Below are positions 24,701-38,900 of a stretch of DNA of 64,000 nucleotides, piece after piece; the stretch's first letter is position 1, and every line of letters begins with the position of its first letter. The translations under genes and the position numbers were made by a program. Below the pieces are notes generated by a model. The model made no database searches and had not been told where the DNA came from. It saw nothing but the letters and a program-made list of their open reading frames with translations. The DNA is from Apostichopus japonicus (lineage: Eukaryota > Echinodermata > Holothuroidea > Aspidochirotida > Stichopodidae): NCBI RefSeq assembly GCF_037975245.1, contig NC_092563.1:3853001-3917000 (forward strand). Reading direction: 5' to 3'.

Positions 24701-27700
24701 CGTACACATCAATAATAAGGAAGGGAAATATCATACTTATGGGGGAAGCGGTTAGACCAGGAAATCTTAATTATTTTCTGCAGGTTTAAAGATTTGTGAG
24801 TCAAAGAGTTATTCCTCAAACAGCTGCAGAGAATATTCCGGTGCAATGTGTAGCAGATTGCAGACAGTTATTGTATGGTATCATAGGACAGCTACGCTTA
24901 ATATAGACCAAGAGAACCATTTGGCCTTAAAAACCTAAGAGACAATGAGACACATATCTTATCCATGTAGCAAGATTGCGAGTCTCATCTGAAAATTGCT
25001 ATTAAAGTTTTCTCAACTAGGTACTGGCAGGTTACTATGAATTTCCAGATTACACAGTTTTGACACCGAAGAATGTTCCATGATGCAAAATGTCTCAGAC
25101 TTTTTCAGTACTAGCTCTCATGCTGAAAGTCAACGATGCATGGCAATGAAGTGCGTGTGTTGACGTCTGATCATATGCGACAATAATTTGACCTTCGAGC
25201 ATATTCGGGGGGAATATTGATGAGCTATACATATTGATACGTTGGCTCTGATGCACACTACAGTTTGTTAGAAAGTCAGAAAATGGTCACCCATCCTCAG
25301 ATTCTCAGTTCTACTGCAAACCTTCAGAGAATTTTGCCCTTGCTCACTGAGACATTTAATTATCTAGTGGAACCCACCTCAATGTCTTGGAAAGAGATTT
25401 AGAGAGTCAGCACCTCCAGGAAAGTACCTTTAAAACTTTTTCAGCAAGCTTAAATTTAGCCGCAATACTAAATGAAACTTTAAGTCTGTAACAGCACTCT
25501 TCAACATCCTACTATGTAATCCACCAGTACCGTACCATAAATTATATATATATAAAAATCATATATATCTGAAACCATTTTGATTGTATTTTCAAACGAA
25601 GGAACTTCACCTCAAGAGAATGCAAAATTTAAATTCCCTTCAGAGGCTTCAATAATTGATTTCTGCAAGCTGTTATGATATAGTTTACATAAAAAAAAAG
25701 AAAGAAGGAAAATATGTCCACTGAGGGTAAAATTAAATCTGCTATTTTTAAGGGGAATCTTGTTGTCATATCCATCAATTAACTTTCAGTTTGGTTTTAA
25801 GTATCACAACAATAGATTTAACATTGAACAAAAATGTACTGTGATAATTTAATGGTAAAAATTGGTAAACCTTGCAGAGAAAAGAATCATAGAAAAATGA
25901 ATTGAATTATTCCTTAAACTTACACTTGAATACATTGGCATATTAGCTATATTGTGCAGTGCTACTAGGGATAAACCATTGTTGTTGGGTTTTTTCATTT
26001 TTTTTTTTTTTCATTTTTGAAATTAGAAAAGACACTCAGGCTTAATTTTGTTTAAAATACATGTTAATAAGATTCAGAGAATAATTTAGCGATTTTTTAT
26101 AATAAATGATAAATTATTTGTGTGGTTTATGAATTTCTTTCATCTAGAAAATGTTGAAAATGCACATTATCTGTGTTAAACGTTGAGGTGGCACATTTGC
26201 ATTTGTCTGGCAATCTGCGAATTTAACAAGCTATTTTATCCATTTTAATATGCTATACCAAACAATAAATAATAAATAAATAAATAATAATCATAATAAT
26301 AGCCACGAAACAATAGGTAGTGAAATTTTAATATCAAGAGCAGATATTTCAAGATCAATTTTGAAATGAGGAATTGAACCTTAAATTCTGCTTTCAGTTT
26401 AAAGACCAAGGAAATATCTAGACTTTACATCAACAGTAATCAGTCTGTCGAGATACTTAAACCAACCGGCTGAAGTTGAGCATTAACAGGACAACAGATG
26501 TTTTTCTATTCACCTGGTTCAGCTTGCGAAACTGAAAGTTGTGCTGGTTGTATTCATTTAGCATCCCCCTTTAGATTTGAACATAATTCTTGAAAGTTAT
26601 ACACAATAATAGAATCCACTTCATATACGCATATGTAAACTGAGGGGAAACCCTATGTATGTATAGTACAACTTGCTGTCTATCAGCATATGTTACACAT
26701 TCCAATTTTTTTACAATACATGCAAAAATATTTAACAGTGTAGCATATAGGAAGATACCAAGAAGTGAGGGGGGGGGGAAAGGGGGAGGGTGACAGAAAA
26801 TCTGTGGGGTCTGGGATCTTCACCAGAAGAAGTTTAGTTTCAAGATGCTTTGGTAGCCTAAATGAGACATTAAAGTTTTGACATTTTTTGTCTCCAAAAC
26901 TCTACTTTCCCTTAACTGTATGAAATTAATTTCAAAGGCTTGTGGTAGGTTTTTTCGTCCAAAATGCCAAGAGGGTGAGGGAGGAGTGGCACCCTCCCCA
27001 CCCTTCCCTATGCCTAGGCTATACTTAATTGTTCTAGTAAAACAATTCCAATCTGTCCCGCTGGTAAGTAAAAACATGATTTAGCCGGTTTGATGAATTC
27101 CGATTGTGGGTATCTGCAGTTATGAAAAGGGATCACATAAAGACATTTTCGAGATATTTGCTAGAATAGCCAAAAATTTAGACCAAACTTTGCAGTTCTT
27201 CTTGTCCTTGACCAAGGGCGTAGGAACCGGGGGGGCTGGGGGGGTGCCAGCCCCCCAGTGAAAAATGTGGAGGGGCGGAAGTATCATTCCGCCCCCCCGC
27301 TTCGCAAGTCAGAAAACCCCTTTTTCATTTCCAAATGAGAAAAAAAATCTCATTTGGACCACCAAATTGCATCTAAGGCCAGGTGAAAATACAAAAATAA
27401 GTTTACAAAATGGAGTGGGTGTTGAAGTGTGCTATGTTGCACCAAATTGCATCTGAGGCCACCTGGAAATGCAAAACAACTAAGACCCCTCCCCCAGGCC
27501 GGCCATCAGTCTTCAGCCCCCCCACTCAAAAGTACCTTCCTATGCCACTGTCCTTGACAATATTCTTTCATAGTATTCATAAGTTTTTTGATGGAAGAAA
27601 TGAGAATTCAAGAAAATCTTCACTGAATCCCATTAGCAGGTCTTCATGTATTACTTACATTTTGTTTTGAATTTCAATTCAACTACAAGTTTTTGTTGTG

Positions 27701-29943
27701 GTCAAATCCTTTAACACTTAATCTTATTTCTCGGTATTTGGAAAAGAGCAAAGAACTTTGCTTTGGCTGGAACATGAAATCCCATCGTATGACTTGTTGA
27801 ACGTTTTTCTACTTCAATGAGAGATGGTTTAATTTCTTTGCTCTGTTCAATTGTTTACAACTTTCACCAGTCGGTTTTGTTCTGTTCATTTACTTAAAAA
27901 ATTTTTTTGGGAGGGTTAGGCTTTGAAACTCACTACAAGACAACTGGAAATATCTGAAAAAGCTGCAGCTTCCGGCTGGACTCCAGAAGGGTTCTTGGGG
28001 CTACCTTTGGCAATCGCTTGCTACCCATGCAGCAAATACCCATGCCTATGACTGTGCTCATACTTTCTTTCACATACAACTCAATTCAATGGAGTGTCAA
28101 GTTTATGGCATGGAATTCAATTTTTGTTTGGGAGGATGAGGGAGGGGAGGGAGGGGAGGGAAGGGAGACAAGGGAAGAATAGGACTATTTGAATTCCCTT
28201 TCCACTTAACTGAGAAAAAGCTTACAATGTTCACAGATTGACAAGGTTTTTCATTTCTCAGAAATGTACAAGACAGGGTTGATGGGTCGATCAGAAACCA
28301 ACAGTAAAATTGGTACCTTTGAAGCTTTTGGGTAGTTTTTAGCACGCTAAAAACTGGGTCCAAAAATACTACTGACCTTAAAGTTAATATCTACAGACAA
28401 TGTGGGATGTGACCTTTAAGGATTGATCGAGTTCAGTGGCTGTTCTTCATAGATTTAGCAACTTATGCAAGTTCAGCTAGTAGACCAGCTTGGCTGCACA
28501 TTAACAAATATTTATTGTCAAAACATCACATTAAAAACAGTGATGTCTGTCTACACAATGATGAGGAGTATTGCTGCACAGGCATAAATCTTCATTTTTT
28601 TATTCTATGTAAATCAACCAGGCATACAACTAATATTAGGTCACTAGAATTAGGCTCTGAACCACAGTAGCTGGTCCCAAGCTCTGTTCATAAGTTTTCC
28701 AGCAAATTTTCCAGAAACTAACTGCCTATTTTTTTTTTCTGCCAACATCAGCAATGAAGAACATAGTACAACTTAATCGGCTTAATTGGGATTTGGCTTA
28801 AGTTGGCTATACTTTGGAAAACTTCCAAACTTGCTTTTTAAAGGTTTTTGATGGAAATATCATAGTTTTTCTTTCAACCTGGAAGCTACAGTAGGGATCT
28901 TGTCCACATACTAACCTGATTAGTAATGTCATATACAATGATAGCTGCTCCTGCATTGCGGTAGTACATAGGAGCTAATCCTCGATACTGTTGACGACAA
29001 GATTGACAAGAAAAAAGAAGGAAAAAAATATTAGAAAATTTACAAGATAAGCGCATGGTAACAAAAATAAGTTTGTGGTTTTGATGATATTGTTTGTGAC
29101 TCAAAATTGATCTATATATAATTTGTACTAAATCACCAATACAACTATCCCTCAGATAAAATGAAAAGAGAAACAAACATAGCTGTATGATAAGTACATT
29201 GAAACAAAGGTACAACTAGTCATTACGTCCGAGTCAATGTACTCTGCAGATACTATGCTAAGAAAATTACTCGTGTAAATGTACTGTACTGATATATGCT
29301 CATGAATAATAAGGAGTGAAACAGGTGTGTGTCAGCGAAGAATTAAACATCACACTAATTTTGCACGCCCAATTTATTGTGTTTTTAGCACAAGTGATCC
29401 AGATACAGTAAAAACACAGTATACATCAGTAAGTATAGAGTATGGTATAGCCATCCTCAACTCACTCATACACCTCCCCACAACCCCACCCCTCCCCTCT
29501 CCATACTCTGTGTGTAAGTTAATAGGAATAGTTTCATACCAGATTACCATATATCACTTAAAGAGTATTAATAATAGTTGTGGCAGTGTCCCACAAATTT
29601 AAAGAGAAACAAAAACAAAGAAACAATGCAGGAAAAGAAACGAAAACAAAAGACGATGCAGGATTACGATCGGTTTTGAATGAATTATTTGAGATTGGGT
29701 TTTTTCTTTCTTCAATGGGTTGTTTATTTATTTTTTGAACTGTCTTATTGCAACACAAGAGTCGCGTCTCATAAACAAGAACAACTAAAAAGGATGACAT
29801 TGACAAGTAAGACAATAAAGACAAATTATTTAGGATGTCCTCAAACTTCCAGCATTGTGTTTGTATAACTACTCACAATGCTAGCTTGCTTTCCTGTACA
29901 AACCTGCTTATTTTTACTCTGGCTAGTTTCATTTCATTTTCTT

Positions 29944-29991
<48 letters not shown>

Positions 29992-32900
29992 CAATAGACT
30001 GACGTCAATATCTCAAAATTATTTGTGCAATAGAGGTAACTTTCAGTCAGTTTAGGGGAAACTTTAGATCATAAAATGCAATCTGTGAAATGAAATTCAG
30101 GAAAGCCTAATATTATGTATGCACATAAATTGCTTTTTCATGGAAAAAAAACAAAAAAACAAATAAAGTTTAGGATTTATGGCACTAGGCAACATGCTGT
30201 ACATGCATGTGACCTCTTAATACTTTTCAATCTGCTGATGAACACAAAGAGAAAATAAGCTTCTCGAATCACCTCATCATCCAGTTTAACGACCTTTCCA
30301 ATTGGCTCTGACGGAGTGTGTGCATGGTTATTTTTAATGACGTCACACCTGTTTGCTCTACTTAGGTATGAAGCACTTCAACTGTCAATATCTCAAAAAC
30401 GATACATAGGAATTTAATGCAAATTTCACCAGAATTTTGACCTTGACTATTCTTTAAAAGAAAAAAACTAGAGCACCAATAAAGCAAAGGCTCATACAGC
30501 CATCAATATCCATAGATGCATAAAAATTAAAAATTGAAGAGAGAGAGGGAGGGAGGGCTGTAGGGGCAATTCAAATTGATTTGTGATGGGATAAACAAAT
30601 AAAATTAAAAAATGCAGTAACAAGATATACCATTCTCATTTCATTTATGAACAACCACAAGAAAAGACCCCATTTTACACCAAAACATAAAAGCCTCATC
30701 ACCTTTTCTTGGCCGGCAGTGTCCCAGATTTGAAACTTGCATGTCATATCTCCTACTTGTAATGTTTTGCCCATAAATGATGCCCTGTGAAGAAAATTAA
30801 GAAAAGATGGCATTCATTAACTAAAGGAAAATGTTTACTCTGCTGTCACGGTGATTAATAGAAAATCGGAAACAAAGCCAGCCAGTATACGGAAAGAAGC
30901 CAAACTTTGACTCAATTTCAAATGTTTCACAGCTGCTGTCCAATATCAGGTTTTTTGGGGGTTTGGTTCTCATTTCATATATATCCCATGACATTATGCT
31001 GTTGGCTGAGTATACAAAGGGTTTGCGAGCAGATTTAAATCTAATTATTTATAGGTTATGCTTTGCTTCATACAGTACTATAGGATATACATCCGTAGCA
31101 CTGAAAAAAAATGTTTCAAATAATCCCTTACAATAGGGACTTCAAATTATCCTTTGACTTACCATGGACTGATTTAGTTAATTAATTGTGCTGCTGGGCT
31201 AAAGTAACAGGGTAAACTTTAAGGTGACAGTCCACAAACCATGGGCTGCAACCCAAAAAGTGGGTCTATAATAAATTATGTTTATGGTCTCAATTCACAC
31301 ACTTGTGAGTTTACTGTATATATCCTAGCTACTTGACACCTACACCATCTGCCTTACAATGTACTCATATCTGTTCCTCTTCATATCTGTGCATTTGATC
31401 ACATGACCTGACAAATACATAAGCCTATTAAATTTATAGTACATGACACAGTATACAAATATCATCTGATTTATATAGATATACTCACCCTATAGTCGGA
31501 GCTATACTGTCATGGTAAGTGTTGGCTACAAACCTCTGTACTATACTCGATTTACCAACGCCAGAGTCCTACAGGTGAAAGAAAAAGATAATATTAATCA
31601 GAAAGATCAATAAGGAAATTTAGCAAGTTTATAACACACAGCCTTCATAAAGTTAATAGATTCAATGTACTTCCCTTAAAATAAATTTGCTATGGACCTT
31701 GTCATTTGTCATTTGTATAATGTAGTTAAATACTGTACCAGGTGTTGCAAGGTACAGTAACTTCCAGGAATTTTCTCCTACTTTGAGTATATTGCTGTAT
31801 ATCATGAATATTTACACACTCTTTGTATAGCTTGACCCACAGACACTTGTGGTATTGCTCTGTCATGCTTTAAAAGTCATATTGCAATCACTTTTCCAAA
31901 CGCAAGTTTATTCCAAAAGGTTCTCGAAGACTTCCTGGTTCCAAGCCCAAGCTTAGTCCAACGGTCTTGACAAAACCAGCTAAATGTATTGAAGAAGGCC
32001 AGAAGGAAACATCACTTTTGTTTTCTGAGGCACTCTCCCAAATTATTCCACAGATTTACCAGAATTATCCTGTTCAATTTTAACATGTACAATTTTAACT
32101 CATGAACACAGGTAGAAAGTTTGGGATATATTACCTCCCTTCAGCTGTTTTGACTCCAGACATTTTACAAGTATAAATCTTTCTAATTCTGTTGGAACGT
32201 GATGAAAGTAACAGTGAAATCACATAGTTGAAGGATAAAACTTAGGCAAATAGCAGAATCAAAGATATCATTATTACACTTTACCTTCGAGAGATTGTTT
32301 ATATTCACTAATTAGCATTGTGAAGTTACCGTATACAATCGTGTACAACGTAATATGGACACATTATGTATCACATATTAACGTACAGTACTAAATTGTT
32401 GTTGTTTTCATTATTATTTAATAATAGAGTATGTGATAGAATAGATGAACCACCTTCAAGGAAATAAAGTTTTTGTAAAAATCTTTGCATAGCAATTTTG
32501 AAGGCTATCAACTTTGTCTCTTATAAGATATAAACTATGCTTTCTCTGTGTATCAAAACTGCTATGTACAGTATCTTTGCCCTTGTATGGCAATTGGCCT
32601 ATTTTGCATAGCATTTTTCGATGGGATACCGGATGAATTATTCACTGACCTGTTCTATATTACATCAGAGTAGTTCAGCTTCATAATGGTAATACCTACT
32701 TTTACTATACAAATAAATTGGGCTCTATTCCAAAACATTAAAATTGGCTTTAATTGGGATGAACTGTTACTACCAGGAAATTACATAGCACTAATTCTTT
32801 CACCTCAAGTCTTTCAATAATATATGCATAAAGTGACTCACTCACGCTATAGTGGAAAGGCAGGAAGTAGGCCTATATATAGGCTGTCCGCTGTTGCTTC

Positions 32901-35900
32901 TCCTCTGATTGCATATACATACATGTACTACGGATAATGTTATCAGTTACAAGTGCCATGTACTGTACATTTAATTATATAAGCTTGAATTTGAAAATGG
33001 CAGAAAACATATTTCATGTAACATGTACTTATGTTCATATATACATGTATACTATTTAATCCAATAACTGTTGTATTCAATCCGTACCTAGTAAAATCTA
33101 GTATATATACGAACCAAAATTTACTCCAGATCATGCATGCATGCATGCATAAAGATAGAACATTTTATTGACATGTTGCACAGAAGGACAGTAGAAGGAG
33201 GGAGTGGAGGTATAGTTCATAAATGTGGAGAATATTCTTTTCAACTCAAAACAGAATTTTAACGTCTTTTTACTCAAAAAGCACACTCGAAAGCACACTC
33301 AAAAAGCACACACGCACTGGTAAAATATACACTGTACGTTTTGTGCAATTGAAAAGTTTTTGGACTATACAGGGGTAGTCATTTTAAGGTCTTTAAATAC
33401 TGTTGTCCATCTCCAACGAACAATGTTCATCATTATTCTGATAATTGCAAAATTACTATATATAGTTGTGGGAAGCATAGTGAATCCTATACAACGTGCA
33501 GGCTGAATGATCTTCATTGTTGATGGATAATTTTAAATGACATTTATCAGAAGACTTCATAGCAACCAAATTCTACCAAATTTGCAAAACAGTTCCTGTC
33601 ATATCAAGTAAATTTATGATATTTTGTTTTTAAAAATGTTCTTCATCAATGTACTGCATTGGTCTCTAACTAGAACTAGTCGGTTTGTTATTTGAAAATT
33701 ATGCAAAGTGTCCTGAAACAATTTACATTCTTTTCAAATTTGAGAATTCTTCATACAAAGTTTATCATGCATGAGAGGAACCATGATTTCCATATGTACC
33801 TGCTGTACTTTTATGTCATTTCTATTAAGGAGGGACCCTGTCATAAATTTGTTTCTCACATGGTTGTTTAACTGAAAATGTACAACGTTAAATATTGTGA
33901 CCAGTATATTCTTAAAGAAACCAATTAGGCTTTGGCCTCAATTGACCTTTGATCTCATCTGGAAACAAAATTAGGCTTCATGTTTTCAATACAGAGCATA
34001 CCACATGAGTACAAGATGACCTCAAATGCAATGAACTCCACCAACACAAATAGCTACCAGAAATTAAGTGTATGCTTTGCCACCCACTCATTAGGATTAA
34101 GGTGTCAGTTAACATAATTTCAGGTTAAAAATATCAGTCTTGGTTTCATACTCCACTGAGCCTTAAATTATTTGCCACGTTACTACCATTCTGTTAATCA
34201 TGGAATGGTTTTTACCCTCACATGCAATTAGGCTATAAATCTACATAATGGGGAAATGCTATATCCTGTGCCAACTGTTTTGAGAGTATTCCACAATCCC
34301 CAATTGGCATTGAAAGGACAATAAACGAGGAAGTACAACTTCCACCCGGTCCTCTTGTGGTTCATTTCAGATGGTAACTAGTGTATACTGTAAAACATGA
34401 CTGTATCATTGTATGCAACACTAAAACCTTAAAATGTGGCACAAATACACAAAGGAATATAACTTACTGTAGCTTGCCTGTAGTACGTAGTCTAGGTTTC
34501 ACACAATTATGTACAGGTATCTTTAGAATATTAATTAATCCTTTTTGGAGGGTCATATATATCACGTTCCTCCTTCCCCACCCCGGACAAATTTTCTACA
34601 TTGGCTCAAAAATTAAGTTCTGAAAGTATTTTAATCTAGAGCTGTAGGATCTACAAATACCCAAAATTACTCTCAGGTATTCAGGAGTGTTACAAACTAG
34701 AGACAAAATGTTCCTGTACATTAAATGTTTCTGACAGCTGCAGTATAACTTGAAGGATAAAATAGCTTGATAATCAGTGTTCAGTTTTGGTTTTTGCTAT
34801 CATACTTTGGGGGAGGGGAGGGGGAAGGGGTGGGGAGGATGAAGGAGGGGGACACTTTTAACCTTGAAGAATGCTGCAGTTTTAAACAGGACTTCAACAC
34901 CAGATCAATCTTTGCTTAAAGGCATTGAAGACTCGCCCCAAACCATGTGCGGTCATCTGAAAAGTTAACTTTCCGTTGCTTGCAAGTGACGTTTTGTTCG
35001 TGTTGCTACAAAATGCAGACAGTACAGTAATGAAACTTGATACCTTGTTATCTTTAGCTGGACCTGTGATGTCCATCGCTGTATTGTTTGTACACTGTGC
35101 TGTGGGCATTGACCGCAGCTGTATGTACTGACTGTACACTAGTGTCTTATTACCGATGGTAGCAAGCTGTGTGTGTCTATTTTCTGGGATCGATGGTGGT
35201 GTCTAACACTTCTGTTACACCTCATTCGAAACTAGGTCAGATTACTGGCATGAGACGTTTCTTTTTGCGCGAGTCTTCACACCCTTTAAATGTATTATTT
35301 TTTCAAAACATAAAACATAACATAAACATAAAACATAAACATTTCGCAAGGCAAGTCGATCTTGGATCTATTGAGTAAACACAATATACTGTATGATGAC
35401 TCACTGTTGACTGATCAATATTCTGGATCAGCAAAAGCCAGTAAAAATGAAACAAATCAGCCCAGCTTAGAGTTGAAATGCTTAACAAGTTTATCGTATG
35501 TGTCATCAATGCAATAACTATGCCTGCAAACTTTCATGCAGCATATATAGAAGAAGGCTGTGTGGCCTCTTTCTCTGCTTCTATGTCTATAACACAAGTG
35601 CTAAACCTGTTTGAAATTTAAAATCTGCCCAAAAGTTTGAAGAAAAATTTTGAAATCGTTAGGAGTATTTGAGGGGAAAGACAATTTTTTAGAAAATTTT
35701 CCTTCACCATCAATTAATGTATCAAGGCTCAGCGATGTAAATCTGGTACAGAATTTAGCAACGGTCCTAAAAAGCCCTTACAGAGCTCGACGTTTTAGTC
35801 CATTTGAATTAGTCATATTTTTAAAACTAATCAGTATCAGTTTATCTTTTACAATCTGTCGTGTACTTTGGAGGTACGGACAGAGTGGTCATTAACAGTA

Positions 35901-38900
35901 ATTGAGAATAATAACCTATTGAGCACACCGAGAAGCGAGGGAGGCCTTTATTTGTTTATATTTGACCTAGTAATGATAATAGCACTTACGTACTTCCATG
36001 TTTATTATTAGCATAACATTCAGAGCTCAGCTCATTTAGAATGCATAATTCCCACAAACTTGACCGCAGAAACAAAACATGGTTCTACATTGTATGATCC
36101 CTATTTCAGTTTGCCTCAAAAAGAGTTGAACAGGTGGTAGAGCGGTTTGTACTGTAGTTATGCATGCCAAACATTGTTGGCACTTCCAGTTTCCTGCCCT
36201 CTTTCATGTCTCGAATAGAAACCTATATAGAGATATGCAGATATGCCTTCGATTTTCTACATGATTGTGTAAATTATGGCTATATGATTAAGGTAACCAT
36301 GCACGTCCCGATTTCCTTGGATATTTCCGTTTATATCTTCCAGATGGATTTATGCGGAGACAAATAATCAAAGGTGTCAGCCAAAAGGGATTGTAGGTTG
36401 TTCTGACAGAGTTGTAATAAATAGGGAGTGGAAAAACTTTCTGGACAGTGATTTGGACAACATGCAGGCTACGTGTTGCTCCAGTTTGAGTACAGATTGG
36501 CAAATTGTCAATACTAATGTCAGTCTGATGTTAATAGCATTATAATTTCAAATCATTTTGTCCTCACAAAGATAATGGAAAGCTTTCTTATAGATCCCTC
36601 ACAACACCCCAAGGTGTGTCAACTTGTCTCTCTTTCTTCAGAAAAAATGTGGTAATCCTTAGCCTGAGCTTTCAATAAATTATCACATAGTTTGTCAAGT
36701 AAAATTGTCATTTCATATGGCAATAATAGATATACAGTATATCTGTAAGTCAGTCACAAGATTATAATTAATTTTATTGAAGACCATACATTTTCGATAT
36801 CTGTGGACAGAGGTATCATATTGCCTAGATTAAAACTTTTCTTAGAAATGTCCTTTGAATTTATGTATTGTTTGAAGTGTCCTAGGAACTATCCCCGTAA
36901 CAATTGTACCAAAGCAGTTTTTAACTGAGAGTGCTCTAACCAAACTAGTAAAGCTCCATGTATGCCACAGGTGGACAATAGTGAAGACCACGAGCCGCAT
37001 GAACCTCACATGTATGAAATTTCTTGCAGCCTACAAGGTTTTGAAAGGGTGCTTTTTCACTAGACCTGGATCTGATCTCCTAATCTTATCAGGAGATCGC
37101 ATTACCAGTGAACCATAACATGCCTTGATCCAGGCGCATTTACACTTAGCTCGTACTCTCATCCTCCCTGTAAATGGCGACAGCTAGGCGCATAGCCAAG
37201 GGGGGGGCAAAGGGGGTGACCGCCCCCCTTGGGCATATTTTTTTTGTATGCTTTTATGATATCCCTAGCAATTTCAAAAGAGAGTGCCATTTCCAGTGAT
37301 CTGGAAGGCATTTTCAGCCAAATTTTATTCTAGAAATGTCCGTGAACGACCATCGGGTGGAAACTTTTATTCCAAACAGTTGTATAAGTTTGCAAGAATA
37401 AGGAGTAAGGATGAAAGCTATAGCCGTCTTTAGGATATTGTAATTTCGATGCGCACACAATTAACTTGCTGTACTAATAGGGCATTAACAGCACTCTAGG
37501 TTGCTCACTGTAGTACGTCCATGTACACACTAGGTGTATGCAGCACTACACACGCAACGGTACTGTGAAGTTCCCGCCAGGAAGTCTGCGATTGCTTAAT
37601 GTAAAGGCACTATAAGCTTCATCTCGTGCTTGGGGTCTGATCCTTCCCCCTTGCCAAGATCAAATCAGAGGATCAGATCCAGATCTGATCTGCATTTACA
37701 TTACAACCTTGATCTCAAGCACAGGATCTGATCCTGAACAGGAGATCAGAACCGGATGTAGAGTAATTTAGCACCCAAAAGCGTAAATTATGCGGCCAGC
37801 TGAAGCTAGATTGTTATCAGAAGAATGTTTTTCGTCAACAATAAAATGAAATTTAACAATAAATTTCTTTGAATGGTCAAAATGAAAGAAAAAAACATCA
37901 AGTATAATGTAGACCACACCTTGAGAAGGTTGCATAATGAGCCTGCTTGTGTTACAGTAATCAACATAAGGTTTGGAAAATATGCAAATATGTACAGTAC
38001 ACTTTTGTTTCCCTTATAAAATATAGTTCCAAAAATTATTGTCATTGAAGGAGTATAAACATCAAAAAGTGTAGAGACCTGTTGATTCAGGCCAAATTTT
38101 TCATGGTGAGCTGCCTCATTAACTTTTTATCAACTCCCCTAATCCATATATGACACAACCATGCATGTTGTGTCCACATATATAAGGCCAAATCTTGGGG
38201 TACATGCATGCACCATTTTTTTTTTTTTTTTTTACCAAAACAGGTCGAGGTAGGCCTAAAGTCTGTTAATGGCAGAACAGCTTTTCTGGTGGTAATTACC
38301 ACAAGATTGTTGTAGTAGTTCATATAAGTCCAGAAGATCGATCCATCTTGTTTGGTTGACTGCATGCAGTCTTAATTTAAGCACAAAAGTGCATGGTGTT
38401 CTCATGACAAACAATTACTTACAAGCTAGCAAACTACACTGAAATTGGGTGGGTTTGTGAAACATTAATCACAATTAAATGAGCAAAACGTTATAACGAT
38501 GCTTATAGAGCTCAAATACCTTCTTGCAAGAGTTACTTTATTTAAACTTTTTGTCCTTCCCAGAAAACTATTCTTGACAACTTTTCAATTCAGAAAAAAA
38601 AGTTGCAACAGCCCCTTCCCACACCCCCCCCCCCTTGGTCCCAACCCCTCCATCAGGAAAATGGGAATTAACTTACAGACATTTTTGAGCTAGCCTAGAC
38701 ATGCAATGAAATCAAATGAAAATCTGAAGTTCAATTTTGCCCCTGAGTTTTCTGATCAATGTAAAATCATGTTTTGACATACTCATACTTTTGACAAGAA
38801 AAGTTTGTTAAGAAATTAAATTCGATTGTTCCCTAAAAGAAAAAGACCCTTGCCGATTTAGCCTATAACACATTCCCATTGCTAAGCTCACAAACCTAAC

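Noticed and set aside
36128-36200. tRNA-like 'ggtggtagagcgg' segment
   Set aside because: A-box resemblance only; no B box or cloverleaf follows.
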